In this document: positions 19,381 to 28,396 of the stretch, one piece after another | Numbering within the stretch: the first letter of the stretch is position 1 | How the letters are laid out: each line of letters begins with the position of its first letter | Assembly: GCA_944382835.1 (NCBI GenBank) | Contig: CALWNP010000006.1 | Span: forward strand, 1 to 64,000 | Direction: 5' to 3' | DNA length: 64,000 bases | Origin: an uncultured Gemmiger sp. | Lineage (GTDB): Bacteria; Bacillota; Clostridia; Oscillospirales; Ruminococcaceae | The notes under the pieces: model-generated | Database searches by the model: none | What the model was told of the DNA's origin: nothing | The model's input: only the letters and a program-made list of their open reading frames with translations | Program-made: the position numbers and the translations under genes

Positions 19381-19446
19381 AGGGCCGGACGTGGCCGCTG
19401 GTACGCCATGTACAGGTGGCGTACTGCGTCCTGTCCGGCCCTTTTC
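19381..19446 (+). terminator. Terminator with nested hairpins
   Basis: Outer stem AGGGCCGGAC / GTCCGGCCCT and inner perfect stem GTACGCCA / TGGCGTAC, followed by TTTTC. It ends the small acidic protein gene. Confidence 0.75.
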
Positions 19447-19508
19447 ACTGAACAGGCCGACTGCGCCGCCCCGGGTTCCCGGGGCGGACAAGCCGGAAAG
19501 GAAATTGT

Positions 19509-20753
19509 ATGAAAAGGCTTCTACTGTGGCTGGTGATGGTTGCGGTGGCGGTGGCTGTTCTGTTGGGTGGAACCATCGGTGCCATGTACTATTTCACCGA
19601 CGAGGATGCACTGCCCGACACCCACCCCACTTTGGGGCAGACCACGTTGGAACCAAACGGATATGAGTGGTCGGTGCCCATTCTGGGAGGCGTGGTGTCC
19701 CGGTCTTTTACCAGCCTGACCAATCTGACGGTGCAAAAACTGGGAGATTTTGGCGATACAGCCCCGGAACTCTCTTTGCCGGAGTGGGCCGGCCACAGTG
19801 ATGCGGTGCTGACCGACCCCAGTGGGGCCACTGTGGTGCAGGGGGATGCAGCGGCGTTCTCCGGATACAGCTACGCCCAGAACGGTGAATACACCCTGAC
19901 CTTGACACTTTGGCAGGATGGTGCTACGATGCAACCGGCGAAACCAGACGGCTGGTACCAGTATCGGGTCAGTTACAGCGTCAATCTCCAGCCCAAAGCG
20001 GTTTTGAGCAGCGAGCGGGCCACCCAAGGAGATGTGGTGGCCATCATGGTCACCGGAATTCTGGATGGCAGCAGCCCCAGCTTGGAAACCGATCTGGGTT
20101 CGGTGTGGTTCCGCCCCATCAGCGGCGGGTATATGGGATATATTCCGGTTACCTACAACGCCGAGAGCGGCGACCACGCCATGACGCTGCGCTGCGGTGA
20201 ACTGACCCAGGAACTGACCTTGACGGTGGTGGGGGCTGATTTCGGCACGGCTGTTGGCAGTGCCGAGGAATCCGTCCCCGGTGCAGCCACCGAGTATCAG
20301 AATGCCATCTGGCCGCTGTATACCCAAGGGGAGGGAGAAAAACTCTGGTCCGGAACCTTCGCAGCCCCCTGCGAGTACGGCGTAAGCGCTGCCTATGGCA
20401 GTACCCTGATGGTGGACGGCACCCGCAGCGGGCGCTCCACCGGCATCACCTATGCGGCGGCGCCGGGAAGTGCAGTTGCCGCACCGCAGAGCGGAACCGT
20501 TGTCTATGCCGGAACGCTGACTTTGACCGGCGGAACGGTGGTCATTGACCACGGCTGCGGGGTCAAAAGTTATCTGTTCGGTTTGGGCAATGTGACGGTG
20601 CAGCGTGGCCAACAGGTCAACCGCGGCGACACCGTGGGGGATGTTGCCACCGAACATCAGCTGATCTTTGAGCTGCGGATCGGCAACAAGTCGGTCAATC
20701 CCGAGGCCGCCATGGATGGCAGCAGTGGGCTGCAATACCGGGAAGATCTGTAA
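19509..20753 (+). CDS. Membrane-anchored M23-fold (LytM-like) protein, apparently catalytically inactive
   Basis: 414 residues with an N-terminal membrane anchor (LLLWLVMVAVAVAVLLGGTIGA), a central region resembling Ig-like folds, and a C-terminal M23/LytM fold (AAAPGSAVAAPQSGTVVYAG ... VVIDHG.GVKSY ... GQQVNRGDTVG). The zinc ligands of active M23 enzymes are missing: no His in the usual H-x-G-x-D position, and the HxH before FE is HQLIFEL. A paralogue follows at once. Near spoIIP and dpaAB, it could be a SpoIIQ-like engulfment/channel scaffold; that is inference. Confidence 0.78.
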   Translation: MKRLLLWLVMVAVAVAVLLGGTIGAMYYFTDEDALPDTHPTLGQTTLEPNGYEWSVPILGGVVSRSFTSLTNLTVQKLGDFGDTAPELSLPEWAGHSDAVLTDPSGATVVQGDAAAFSGYSYAQNGEYTLTLTLWQDGATMQPAKPDGWYQYRVSYSVNLQPKAVLSSERATQGDVVAIMVTGILDGSSPSLETDLGSVWFRPISGGYMGYIPVTYNAESGDHAMTLRCGELTQELTLTVVGADFGTAVGSAEESVPGAATEYQNAIWPLYTQGEGEKLWSGTFAAPCEYGVSAAYGSTLMVDGTRSGRSTGITYAAAPGSAVAAPQSGTVVYAGTLTLTGGTVVIDHGCGVKSYLFGLGNVTVQRGQQVNRGDTVGDVATEHQLIFELRIGNKSVNPEAAMDGSSGLQYREDL

Positions 20754-20796
20754 TTTTGGTATTAATATACTGTGCACATATTGATAGGGAAGAGCA

Positions 20797-22779
20797 ATGA
20801 ACGAGGGGAAGAACGTAACGATGGACGGAGGAAAACTCGACACAGAGAAAACTGTGCCGACAGACAATCACACCAACCAGCCGGAAAAAGACAAACAGCC
20901 TGCTGCCCCGCGAGGGAACGGACAGCGGCGCCGCAAAAAAAGTACCTCCAAAACGGCTTCGCAAGCCGGTACAAAGGAGGGTGGGGCATCCGGCGGCACT
21001 ACCCGGTCCAAATCCAAACGCAGAAGAAAAAAGAAAACCCAGCCGGCCGGTCAAAAGCCGGAAACAGCCAAGGCAACAGCTGCACCGGAAAAAACACAGC
21101 CTTCGGAATCTTCGCAGCCGTCCAGCGCCGCAGAGACGGAAGAAAGGACAACGAAACCTTCTGTGTCTGCAACCCGGGAGCTGGAGGCCCCCGAAAAGCC
21201 GGAACCTGCCGAGGCCGCGCAGGCGGCTGAAGCGGCGGAGCCTGCCGAAACCGCCCAGGCACCGCAACCGGCGGAATCGGCCGAGGAGGAAGAAGAGCTT
21301 GCTCCGGTGACGGACGAGAAACGGGCGGCAGCAATGACACGAACCGTTCAGCTCTCCATCCAGCAGATTATGGATCGGGCCATTCAGGAGGAATCCGAGG
21401 CGGAGGCCTCCGCCGAGACTGCGGGGGAAGAGACAGATTCCGAAGCCGCAGAGGAAGAGGAACATCTGGAAGAGCCGGAGCGCACCGTGAGATTTGGCGG
21501 ATTTGTGCGTTGGTTGATCCTGGTTGTGGTACTGGTGGCGGCCATCGCCATCGGCGGCGTAGCCTGGCTGTACCAGAAGGCAACACCCGATATGATTCCC
21601 AAACTGACGGTGAGCTTTGACGGTCAGGAGTTGGAGGCCACTTCTTATAAGTGGAATGTGCCGGTGGTGGGAAACAACATCACCCGTACCTACAGTGAGA
21701 CAATCAGCCGAAAACCCTTCGAGCTGGAAGAGGCGGTGGAGGATTCCACCCCCAAGATTACCGGCAGCATTTCCAGTTATGACAGCTCATTGACCATCGA
21801 AAACGCCAATGGAGATGAGGTGTTTTCCGGCAATCTCCAGCAGTATTCCGAGTTTGCTTTCACGGACAACGGCGACTACACCGCCAAGCTGGTGCTGGAA
21901 ACGCCCAAAACGGCCACCGGTGCGGTGGGCAAGGTGACCGGAAAGCAGACCTATCGCTTTGCCTTTACCATTGCCATCCGGCCCACCGTTCGGATGAATA
22001 CCTCCTCCATCATCCAGGGCAGTGTGGTGGCCATTCAGATCTCCGGTCTGGAGGAAGGCGTCGTCCCCACCATCGATACCGAGCTCACCCACGTGGGATT
22101 TGTGCCTTCTTCCTCCGGCTGGGTGACTTATCTTCCCATCGGTTGGAACCAGACGCCCGGCAGTTACAGCATCGATGTGCAGATGGGAGAGTACGAGGAA
22201 ACTCTGGATCTGACAGTGCGGAGCAACAGCTGGAATTTTACCGATGTCAAGCGGATGAGCCAGCTCACCAAGCCCTATCTGGCTCCGGAGGAGGTGCCGC
22301 AGAAGGTTCTGGATCTGCTGCAAAACTACGACGAGACCATCTACTGGAGCGAAAGTGGCTTTGTACAGCCCTTCCTCAGCAACTTTGAAATCCTGCTGCG
22401 CTACGGCACCACCGAGTATGTGGGCCGTACCAATGCCGAACGCAACAGCGGTACCGGCAACGGCCGCACCACCATCAATACCATTGTCACCGGCAAACAG
22501 GGGGAAAGCCTGATTAGCCCGGCGGATGGACGGATTCTGCTGGCCGAAAACCTGGGCGGCAACGCGGGCAACACGGTGGTTGTGGAGCACGGTGCTGGCG
22601 TCAAGAGCATCTTCTACAATCTGAAATCCCTGTCTGTGAAGGCAGGGCAGACGGTGGTACAGGGCCAGACCCTGGCCACCACGAACGAAAACACCATCGT
22701 GGAGGTGCGTGTGGGCACCGTTCCGGTGGAACCGCTTTCCATTCTTCGTGGACAATGTGACGCCATGCGCTGCTATTGA
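20797..22779 (+). CDS. Large membrane protein with Glu/Lys-rich cytoplasmic region and inactive M23-like domain
   Basis: 660 residues. Residues 1 to about 230 are low-complexity: first Lys/Arg/Gln-rich, then Glu/Ala/Pro-rich. One membrane segment follows (WLILVVVLVAAIAIGGVAWLY, near 240-262). The extracellular part parallels the preceding gene (YKWNVPVVGN; NGDYTAKL) and ends in an M23-like fold (LISPADGRILLAEN, VVVEHGAGVKSIF) with no zinc-binding His/Asp set and ENTIVEVRVG where HxHFE would be. Paralogous to the 19509 gene, 43 bp apart. Terminated by a strong hairpin. Role unknown. Confidence 0.75.
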   Translation: MNEGKNVTMDGGKLDTEKTVPTDNHTNQPEKDKQPAAPRGNGQRRRKKSTSKTASQAGTKEGGASGGTTRSKSKRRRKKKTQPAGQKPETAKATAAPEKTQPSESSQPSSAAETEERTTKPSVSATRELEAPEKPEPAEAAQAAEAAEPAETAQAPQPAESAEEEEELAPVTDEKRAAAMTRTVQLSIQQIMDRAIQEESEAEASAETAGEETDSEAAEEEEHLEEPERTVRFGGFVRWLILVVVLVAAIAIGGVAWLYQKATPDMIPKLTVSFDGQELEATSYKWNVPVVGNNITRTYSETISRKPFELEEAVEDSTPKITGSISSYDSSLTIENANGDEVFSGNLQQYSEFAFTDNGDYTAKLVLETPKTATGAVGKVTGKQTYRFAFTIAIRPTVRMNTSSIIQGSVVAIQISGLEEGVVPTIDTELTHVGFVPSSSGWVTYLPIGWNQTPGSYSIDVQMGEYEETLDLTVRSNSWNFTDVKRMSQLTKPYLAPEEVPQKVLDLLQNYDETIYWSESGFVQPFLSNFEILLRYGTTEYVGRTNAERNSGTGNGRTTINTIVTGKQGESLISPADGRILLAENLGGNAGNTVVVEHGAGVKSIFYNLKSLSVKAGQTVVQGQTLATTNENTIVEVRVGTVPVEPLSILRGQCDAMRCY

Positions 22780-22793
22780 CCATCATGGCTCCC

Positions 22794-22831
22794 AGAGGAC
22801 CTTTCGCTTTTGCGGAAGGTCCTCTTTTTTT
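22794..22831 (+). terminator. Strong intrinsic terminator
   Basis: 14-bp stem AGAGGACCTTTCGC / GCGGAAGGTCCTCT (one mismatch) with a TTTT loop, then seven Ts. It ends the paired M23-like genes. Confidence 0.9.
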
Positions 22832-22888
22832 CGGCACCACTCTTTGGAACCTGGCATAGGATGAAACAGATGCCAGGGGGGTGAGAGG

Positions 22889-23701
22889 ATGCCATTTACA
22901 TTTTGTGTTGTGGGCAGTGATGCACGGCAGACAGCCGCTGCCAGGGCGTTAACGCAGGATGGATACGTGGTGGTAGGGGCAGAACGGGTGGCGCAGGCGG
23001 ATTGTATCCTGCTGCCCATGCCGTTGGATGGCCCCACACCGGGATTGTCCACCTTGCTGCGTGCGGCAAAACCCCATGCGATGGTGCTGGGGGGCCGTGT
23101 AGGGGAGCAGGCGCATCAGGCTGCCCGGGCAGCGGGTTTGGCCATCGCCGACTATGCCCGGCGGCCTGAACTGGCCTGCCTCAACGCCGTGCCCACGGCC
23201 GAAGGCTGTCTGTGTTTGCTGATGCAGATGCGCAGCCGAACCATCTGGGAAAGCCCGGTTCTGGTGCTGGGATATGGCCGGATTGGCCGGGCGGTGGCGC
23301 GGCGTCTGTATCTGTTGGGAGGTCGTGTGACGGTGGCAGCCCGCAGCCCCGAACAACGGGCGGCCGCACGGTGCGCCTGTTGCCGGGCAGAGCCACTGAC
23401 AGCCCTGGAACGGATCTTGCCGGCGTTTGATGCGGTGATCAACACCATTCCAGCTCCGGTTCTTCCCCGTGTGCTGCTGGAGCAGCTGCCCAAGGGGGCG
23501 GTTGTGGTGGATTTGGCCAGCAAACCGGGCGGGACTGACTTTGCGGCGGCGGCAGAACTGGGATTGCATGCGGTGCATGCACTGGGGCTGCCGGCCAAAT
23601 GCGCCCCCGAAACGGCAGGGACTCTTGTCGCCCACACGGCTTTGACCATCTTGCAGGAACAGGGGGCAGATCTGGAGAGGAAAGGAGCGGGTTCGGAATG
23701 A
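22889..23701 (+). CDS. dpaA: Dipicolinate synthase subunit A
   Basis: Spore-core DPA biosynthesis subunit (SpoVFA), acting in the mother cell on dihydrodipicolinate. 270 residues with an N-terminal DpaA domain (FCVVGSDARQTAAARALTQDG), and a Rossmann NAD(P) fold (VLVLGYGRIGRAVARRL). The region VVDLASKPGGTDF is a further DpaA feature. ATGA overlap with dpaB. The ribosome-binding site is GGGGGGTGAGAGG. Expression is expected from sigma-K in sporulating cells, but I see no sure promoter. Confidence 0.95.
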   Translation: MPFTFCVVGSDARQTAAARALTQDGYVVVGAERVAQADCILLPMPLDGPTPGLSTLLRAAKPHAMVLGGRVGEQAHQAARAAGLAIADYARRPELACLNAVPTAEGCLCLLMQMRSRTIWESPVLVLGYGRIGRAVARRLYLLGGRVTVAARSPEQRAAARCACCRAEPLTALERILPAFDAVINTIPAPVLPRVLLEQLPKGAVVVDLASKPGGTDFAAAAELGLHAVHALGLPAKCAPETAGTLVAHTALTILQEQGADLERKGAGSE

Positions 23702-24285
23702 CGGAACGTTTGGATCGGCCGGGCACCGTTGTGGTTGCGATGTGCGGCAGCTTTTGTACTTTTGAGGTGGTTCTGCCGCAAATCCGGCGGTTGGTGGAAA
23801 GAGGCTGGGAGGTTCTCCCCATGCTCAGCGCCAGCGCGGCGGGGTTGGATACCCGGTTTGGTCGGGCGGCGGATTGGAAACAGCGCCTGACCGAAATCAC
23901 CGGACACCGGCCGATGGAAACACTGCAGCAGGCGGAACCGCTGGGGCCCCAAAAGATGGCCAGTGCCATGATCGTGGCCCCCTGCACCGGAACCACCATG
24001 TCGCTGCTGGCGGCGGGGATCAGCAGCACCACGGTGACACTGGGAGTCAAGAGTATGCTGCGGGGCGGGCGACCGGTGATCCTGGCCCCTTCCACCAATG
24101 ATGGACTCAGCGGGAGTGCCGGCGCTCTGGCCGCCTTACTGCAGCGCAAACACTATTATTTTGTGCCCTTTGGCCAGGATGACAGCTATAAAAAACCGTG
24201 CAGCCTGAAAAGTGATTTTACCTTGCTGCCAGACACCCTGGAAGCGGCGCTGCGTGGGGTACAGATCCAGCCGCTGCTGATCTGA
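23698..24285 (+). CDS. dpaB: Dipicolinate synthase subunit B
   Basis: Flavoprotein subunit (SpoVFB) of dipicolinate synthase. 195 residues of the flavoprotein/HFCD fold: MCGSFCTFEVVLPQIRRL at the N-terminus and MIVAPCTGTTMSLLAAGISSTTVTLG for flavin/phosphate binding, then FVPFGQDD in a segment typical of DpaB. The start codon overlaps the dpaA stop (ATGA), so translation is coupled. Frames running further upstream are inside dpaA. Confidence 0.94.
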   Translation: MTERLDRPGTVVVAMCGSFCTFEVVLPQIRRLVERGWEVLPMLSASAAGLDTRFGRAADWKQRLTEITGHRPMETLQQAEPLGPQKMASAMIVAPCTGTTMSLLAAGISSTTVTLGVKSMLRGGRPVILAPSTNDGLSGSAGALAALLQRKHYYFVPFGQDDSYKKPCSLKSDFTLLPDTLEAALRGVQIQPLLI

Positions 24286-24358
24286 GGTTGGCGGCCATTT
24301 TTTGCCAAAACCGGGCATATAGTGGAATTGCGGAGATTTTGGGGGAGGCGGTGTGGCG

Positions 24359-25627
24359 ATGCAGTGGATTGAGATTATGGGAGGACGGCCGTTGCAGGGC
24401 ACAATCCGGCCGGCAGCCGCCAAAAACAGTGTGCTGCCCTTGCTGGCAGCCACCTTGTTGTGTGACGGACCTTGCAGGCTGACGGATGTGCCGCGGCTGC
24501 GGGATGTGGACACCAGCCTGGCGTTGCTGCATGCAGTGGGGGGCAGGGCCTGGCGGTGCGGCAAGGACATCCAGACCCGTCCGGTGATCACACTGAACGG
24601 AGAAATTCCACCCGAGCTGGCAGGTGCCATGCGGGGGTCGGTGTTTTACCTGGCCCCGCTGCTTTACCGGGTGGGCAGGGTCTCGATGCCGTTGCCGGGG
24701 GGCTGCCATCTGGGACCGCGTCCGGTGGATATCCACCTGGCCGGTCTGGCAGCAATGGGGGCGCAGGTGGAGGAGCAGAAAGACCGGATTCTGCTGCGCC
24801 GCAGCGGCAGCCTGCATGCCGCCGATTTTACCCTGCGACTTCCCAGCGTGGGGGCCACGCTGACCCTGATGATGGCTGCCTGTCTGGCTGCGGGGACAAC
24901 CGTATTGCGGGGCGTGGCCTGTGAGCCGGAGATTGAGGATACTGCGATGTTCCTCAATGCCTGTGGCGGATGTATCACCGGCGCAGGGACACCGGTGCTG
25001 ATCATCCGGGGGCAGCAACAGCTGTGGGGCGCTTCCCACACGGCGCTGCCCGACCGGATTGCAGCGGCCACCTATGCGGCGGGGGCAGCCGTGGCAGGGG
25101 GGACGGTCTGTATCCAGCACTGCCGGCCGGCGCATTTTGAATCCTTCTGGCAGATGCTGCGGAACGCCGGCTGCGAGGTGGAGGTGCAGCGGGATGCTGT
25201 CACGGTGACGCGGGACCCGGCCAAAGGGCTGCGTGGTGGGATGGAACTGTATACTGCGGCCTACCCGGAGCTGGCCACCGATACGGCGCCTTTGGCGGCT
25301 GCGGTGCTGTTGGGGGCCCATGGCCCCTCGGTTATCCGGGACGGACTGTTTCAGAACCGATTTGCCTGCGCCGACGGTTTTGCCAGGATGGGGGCGGATG
25401 TGGTGCGCAAAGGCCGCGCTCTGGGCATTGCAGGAGATGCCCGGCTGCACGGGGCAGAGGTGGAAGCGCCGGATCTGCGGGGCGGCGCCGCTCTGGTGGT
25501 GGCGGCTTTGGCGGCTGACGGCAAGGTACGCGTGCGGGATGAAGGACATATCCGGCGGGGATATGCCCATCTGGCCGCCGATTTTGACGCTTTGGGAGCG
25601 GATTGCCGGGAAACTTGGGCAAAATAG
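24359..25627 (+). CDS. murA: UDP-N-acetylglucosamine 1-carboxyvinyltransferase (MurA family)
   Basis: EPSP-synthase-fold enzyme adding enolpyruvate to UDP-GlcNAc, the first committed peptidoglycan step. 422 residues from this ATG. The key residues are present: KNSVLPLL near residue 21, the catalytic Cys116 in PGGCHLGPRPVD (fosfomycin target), and TDTAPL for the catalytic Asp. RAS is RGS. A GTG at 24353 is an alternative start with the SD GGGGGAGG. It follows dpaB by 73 bp, so it may be a sporulation copy used for cortex, but a main MurA elsewhere cannot be excluded. Confidence 0.9.
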   Translation: MQWIEIMGGRPLQGTIRPAAAKNSVLPLLAATLLCDGPCRLTDVPRLRDVDTSLALLHAVGGRAWRCGKDIQTRPVITLNGEIPPELAGAMRGSVFYLAPLLYRVGRVSMPLPGGCHLGPRPVDIHLAGLAAMGAQVEEQKDRILLRRSGSLHAADFTLRLPSVGATLTLMMAACLAAGTTVLRGVACEPEIEDTAMFLNACGGCITGAGTPVLIIRGQQQLWGASHTALPDRIAAATYAAGAAVAGGTVCIQHCRPAHFESFWQMLRNAGCEVEVQRDAVTVTRDPAKGLRGGMELYTAAYPELATDTAPLAAAVLLGAHGPSVIRDGLFQNRFACADGFARMGADVVRKGRALGIAGDARLHGAEVEAPDLRGGAALVVAALAADGKVRVRDEGHIRRGYAHLAADFDALGADCRETWAK

Positions 25628-25696
25628 ACGCGATAAAAAGAAAAAATTGTTATTATGCCCAAAAATAAACCGGGACACTTTGTTATATCTTATAAA

Positions 25697-25730
25697 AATC
25701 CGGCACTTTTCAGGTGCCGGATTGTCTTTT
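25697..25730 (+). terminator. Terminator after the murA gene
   Basis: AATCCGGCAC (25697-25706) pairs with GTGCCGGATT (25714-25723), followed by GTCTTTT. It lies 70 bp after the murA stop. Confidence 0.7.
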
Positions 25731-25774
25731 ACTCAAGATTTGCAAGCGTTTTTTTTCAAATTGGCAGTCAGCTA

Positions 25775-25803
25775 TTGAAATTGTCGGGGGAATTTGATAT
25801 TCT
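25775..25803 (+). promoter_or_regulatory. Sigma-A-type promoter of ftsZ
   Basis: -35 TTGAAA (25775-25780) and -10 TATTCT (25798-25803) with a 17-bp spacer, 90 bp before the ftsZ start. Confidence 0.6.
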
Positions 25804-25893
25804 AATAATTAGTTATACGCACAATCCGAGGGCCAGTGTGTCCATTTATGGAAAACGGTCCGTCGAAATTTTACATTTTAGGGGGATACACTC

Positions 25894-27132
25894 ATGGCGT
25901 TCGTTCTCGACGAAGAGATGCAGAATGTTACAAACATCAAAGTTATCGGCGTAGGTGGCGGCGGCGGCAACGCTGTCAACCGCATGGTGGAGGCCGGCCT
26001 TTCCGGGGTCGAGTTTGTTGCCATGAATACCGACCAGCAGGCGCTGGTCAATTCCAAGGCCACCCAGAAGGTCCAGCTTGGTGCCAAGCTGACCAAGGGC
26101 CGTGGCGCCGGCGCCGACCCCGAAGTGGGCCAGCGTGCTGCTGAGGAGAGCAAGGACGAGATCGCCAATGCCCTCAAGGGGGCGCAGATGGTCTTTATCA
26201 CCGCCGGCATGGGCGGTGGTACCGGTACTGGTGCTGCTCCTGTGGTTGCTGAGACGGCCCACGACCTGGGCATCCTTACCGTCGGCATTGTCACCAAGCC
26301 TTTCAGCTTTGAGGGCAAGCGCAAGATGAGCCTGGCAGAACAGGGCATTGCTTCTCTGATGATGCATGTGGACAGCTTGATTGTCATACCCAACGAGCGT
26401 CTGAAGCTCATCAGCCAGGAAAAGATCACCCTGATGAACGCCTTCGAGGCCGCCGACAACGTGCTGCGCCAGGGCGTTGAGAGTATTTCCAGCCTGATCA
26501 ACATTCCGGCCTTCATCAACCTGGACTTCGCCGATGTCCGCTCCATCATGAAGGATGCCGGTTTTGCCCACATGGGCGTTGGCGTGGCCAAGGGTGCCGG
26601 CAAGGCGGAAAACGCCGCCAAGGCAGCCATCTCCAGCCCGCTGCTGGAAACCAGCATCGCAGGCGCACGCGGCGTTATCATCAACATCACCTCCAGCCCG
26701 GATATCGGCCTGGACGATGTGGAGACTGCCGCTTCGATGATCACCCAGTCTGCGCATCCCGATGCGAACATCATCTGGGGTACTGCTTTCGACGAGCATC
26801 TGTCCGACGAGATGAACATCACCGTTGTGGCCACCGGCTTCGAGAACACCCCCGGCGTGGACGAGCCCATCCAGGCGGCCATGGACGCCCAGGCGACCAC
26901 CCGCGCCGCTGCTCCGGCTGCCCAGCCCGCAGCGGCCAAGCAGCCTGAGCCGGCGCCTGCACCCGCACCGGCCGCCGCTCCCATTGATCCGGTGATCCCC
27001 AGCCCGGTCTTCGGCCAGGTCTTTGGTGCCGGCATTGACGCCAACAGCTCTTCCAAGGACAACGAGCCGGAGGAAGAGGACGACGGCGATTACTTCAACG
27101 ATCTGCTCAGCATCCTGAACAAGCGTTCCTGA
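25894..27132 (+). CDS. ftsZ: Cell division protein FtsZ
   Basis: Tubulin-like GTPase forming the division ring. 412 residues: IKVIGVGGGGGNAVNRM near the N-terminus, tubulin signature GGGTGTGAAP (about 108-117), T7 loop NLDFADV, a linker of Ala/Pro/Gln around 330-370, and an acidic C-terminus. The terminal stretch after the linker binds partner proteins in other FtsZ, though the usual DIPxFLR-type peptide is not clear here. Own promoter; an attenuator-like hairpin separates it from the DivIVA-like gene. Confidence 0.98.
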   Translation: MAFVLDEEMQNVTNIKVIGVGGGGGNAVNRMVEAGLSGVEFVAMNTDQQALVNSKATQKVQLGAKLTKGRGAGADPEVGQRAAEESKDEIANALKGAQMVFITAGMGGGTGTGAAPVVAETAHDLGILTVGIVTKPFSFEGKRKMSLAEQGIASLMMHVDSLIVIPNERLKLISQEKITLMNAFEAADNVLRQGVESISSLINIPAFINLDFADVRSIMKDAGFAHMGVGVAKGAGKAENAAKAAISSPLLETSIAGARGVIINITSSPDIGLDDVETAASMITQSAHPDANIIWGTAFDEHLSDEMNITVVATGFENTPGVDEPIQAAMDAQATTRAAAPAAQPAAAKQPEPAPAPAPAAAPIDPVIPSPVFGQVFGAGIDANSSSKDNEPEEEDDGDYFNDLLSILNKRS

Positions 27133-27193
27133 TGCCGCGCCCCCACACTTCGGGGCGAGAGGGAAAGTAAAACGGCGGGTTATTGACCCGCAC

Positions 27194-27225
27194 AAGGGGT
27201 TGACCGCAGTGCGGTCAACCCTTTT
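27194..27225 (+). terminator. Terminator-like hairpin between ftsZ and the DivIVA-like gene
   Basis: AAGGGGTTGACCGC pairs with GCGGTCAACCCTTTT around a 3-nt loop. It lies 14 bp before the next start codon, so it could modulate read-through or translation. Confidence 0.7.
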
Positions 27226-27239
27226 AGAGGAGGAACGCC

Positions 27240-28289
27240 ATGCCGTCAAAAGAGCCGAACATGCAGGAACAGGGCTTTCGCAGCCGCGTGTGGGGCTTTA
27301 ACAAGGATGATGTGCTGGCCTACATGAATGCGCTGGCCAACGAGGCGCAGCAGCAGGAAGCGGAGTATCAGGAACAGATCAAACAGCTGCAGACACAGGT
27401 GGATAAGCTGAAGAGGGAACAGACCAATGCCCGTGCCTGTGTCGAAAAACTGCAGACCGATTTGTCACAGGCCATTGAGCGGGCGGACGACAGCGAGAAA
27501 AAACTCGCCGAAGCCAACGACCAGCTCAAGGAGTCGGAAAACCGTGCTGACAGCTATCAGTCCCGTTATAAGGAGAGCCAACAGTCCATTCTGGAATGGC
27601 AGTTCAAATACCGGGATCTCCAAAAGCAGCTGGAGGAACAGAAAACCGCAACCCCCGCCGCACCGCAGGAGGAACCTGCGGCAGAGCCTGCTCCGCCCGC
27701 CCCGGTACATATCCCGGAACCCCGGGCAGATGTGACCGAGCGTGCCCGCATCGAAGCACGCAAGATTCTTGCTGACGCCCGTCTGAGCGCGGAAAACGCC
27801 GAACAGCGGTTGCAGGAGGAAGCTGAGGAGCAGAAGGCCCGGATGACCGAAAATGCCCGGGAACTGGCGGCCGGCGTGATGCTGCTGCGAGACCGGCTTG
27901 CCCGGGTGGATGAGAAGCTCTCTTCCGCCAGCCTGGACCTGGAAAATGCCACTTCCGCCATTTACCGGGCACTGGATCAGACAGCCGGTGATCTGGAAGC
28001 GCTGGGGGCTGATTTGCGGGCTTTTGGGGAGCTCAAACCAACCGCCTCTGCCGCACCCGTCACAGCGCCGCAACCGGAGCCGCAGCCGGCCTCAAAACCG
28101 GCTCAGCCCCAGCATGCTACACTGCGTCCCAAAGCTTCTGCACAGCCTGTGCAGCACAAAAACCGTCCTGCCCGGCAGCAGCCGGCAGCCCCGGTCAAGC
28201 GTCTGCGCCGTGCGTCCTACAAACGGCGTCCTGTTTCCCAGGATCTGTTGGATGCCCTGGATCGTTTGGGCGACGATGACAAAGAATAA
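27240..28289 (+). CDS. DivIVA-domain coiled-coil protein
   Basis: 349-residue protein likely to bind curved membrane or the division site. Its N-terminus FRSRVWGFNKDDVLAYMNALANE fits the DivIVA membrane-binding motif (hydrophobic-basic then Gxxxxx(D/E)V). Residues about 30-140 are coiled coil rich in Gln/Lys/Glu, a Pro/Ala-rich section follows, and another coiled coil runs 160-230. The C-terminus is Lys/Arg/Ala-rich. It follows ftsZ, which agrees with a division role. Strong site GAGGAGGAACGCC before ATG. DivIVA itself is shorter, so exact orthology is unsure. Confidence 0.78.
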   Translation: MPSKEPNMQEQGFRSRVWGFNKDDVLAYMNALANEAQQQEAEYQEQIKQLQTQVDKLKREQTNARACVEKLQTDLSQAIERADDSEKKLAEANDQLKESENRADSYQSRYKESQQSILEWQFKYRDLQKQLEEQKTATPAAPQEEPAAEPAPPAPVHIPEPRADVTERARIEARKILADARLSAENAEQRLQEEAEEQKARMTENARELAAGVMLLRDRLARVDEKLSSASLDLENATSAIYRALDQTAGDLEALGADLRAFGELKPTASAAPVTAPQPEPQPASKPAQPQHATLRPKASAQPVQHKNRPARQQPAAPVKRLRRASYKRRPVSQDLLDALDRLGDDDKE

Positions 28290-28299
28290 CACCCACCAG

Positions 28300-28332
28300 C
28301 GGGCTGCGGTTCGATGCCGCAGCCCGTTTTGT
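28300..28332 (+). terminator. Terminator after the DivIVA-like gene
   Basis: CGGGCTGCGG pairs with CCGCAGCCCG, followed by TTTTG. Confidence 0.78.
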
Positions 28333-28396
28333 ATGGGGCAAAATTCGTCGAACCGGCGGAAATCGCCCCGCTTCACACCTACGGAGGAAATTGTTT

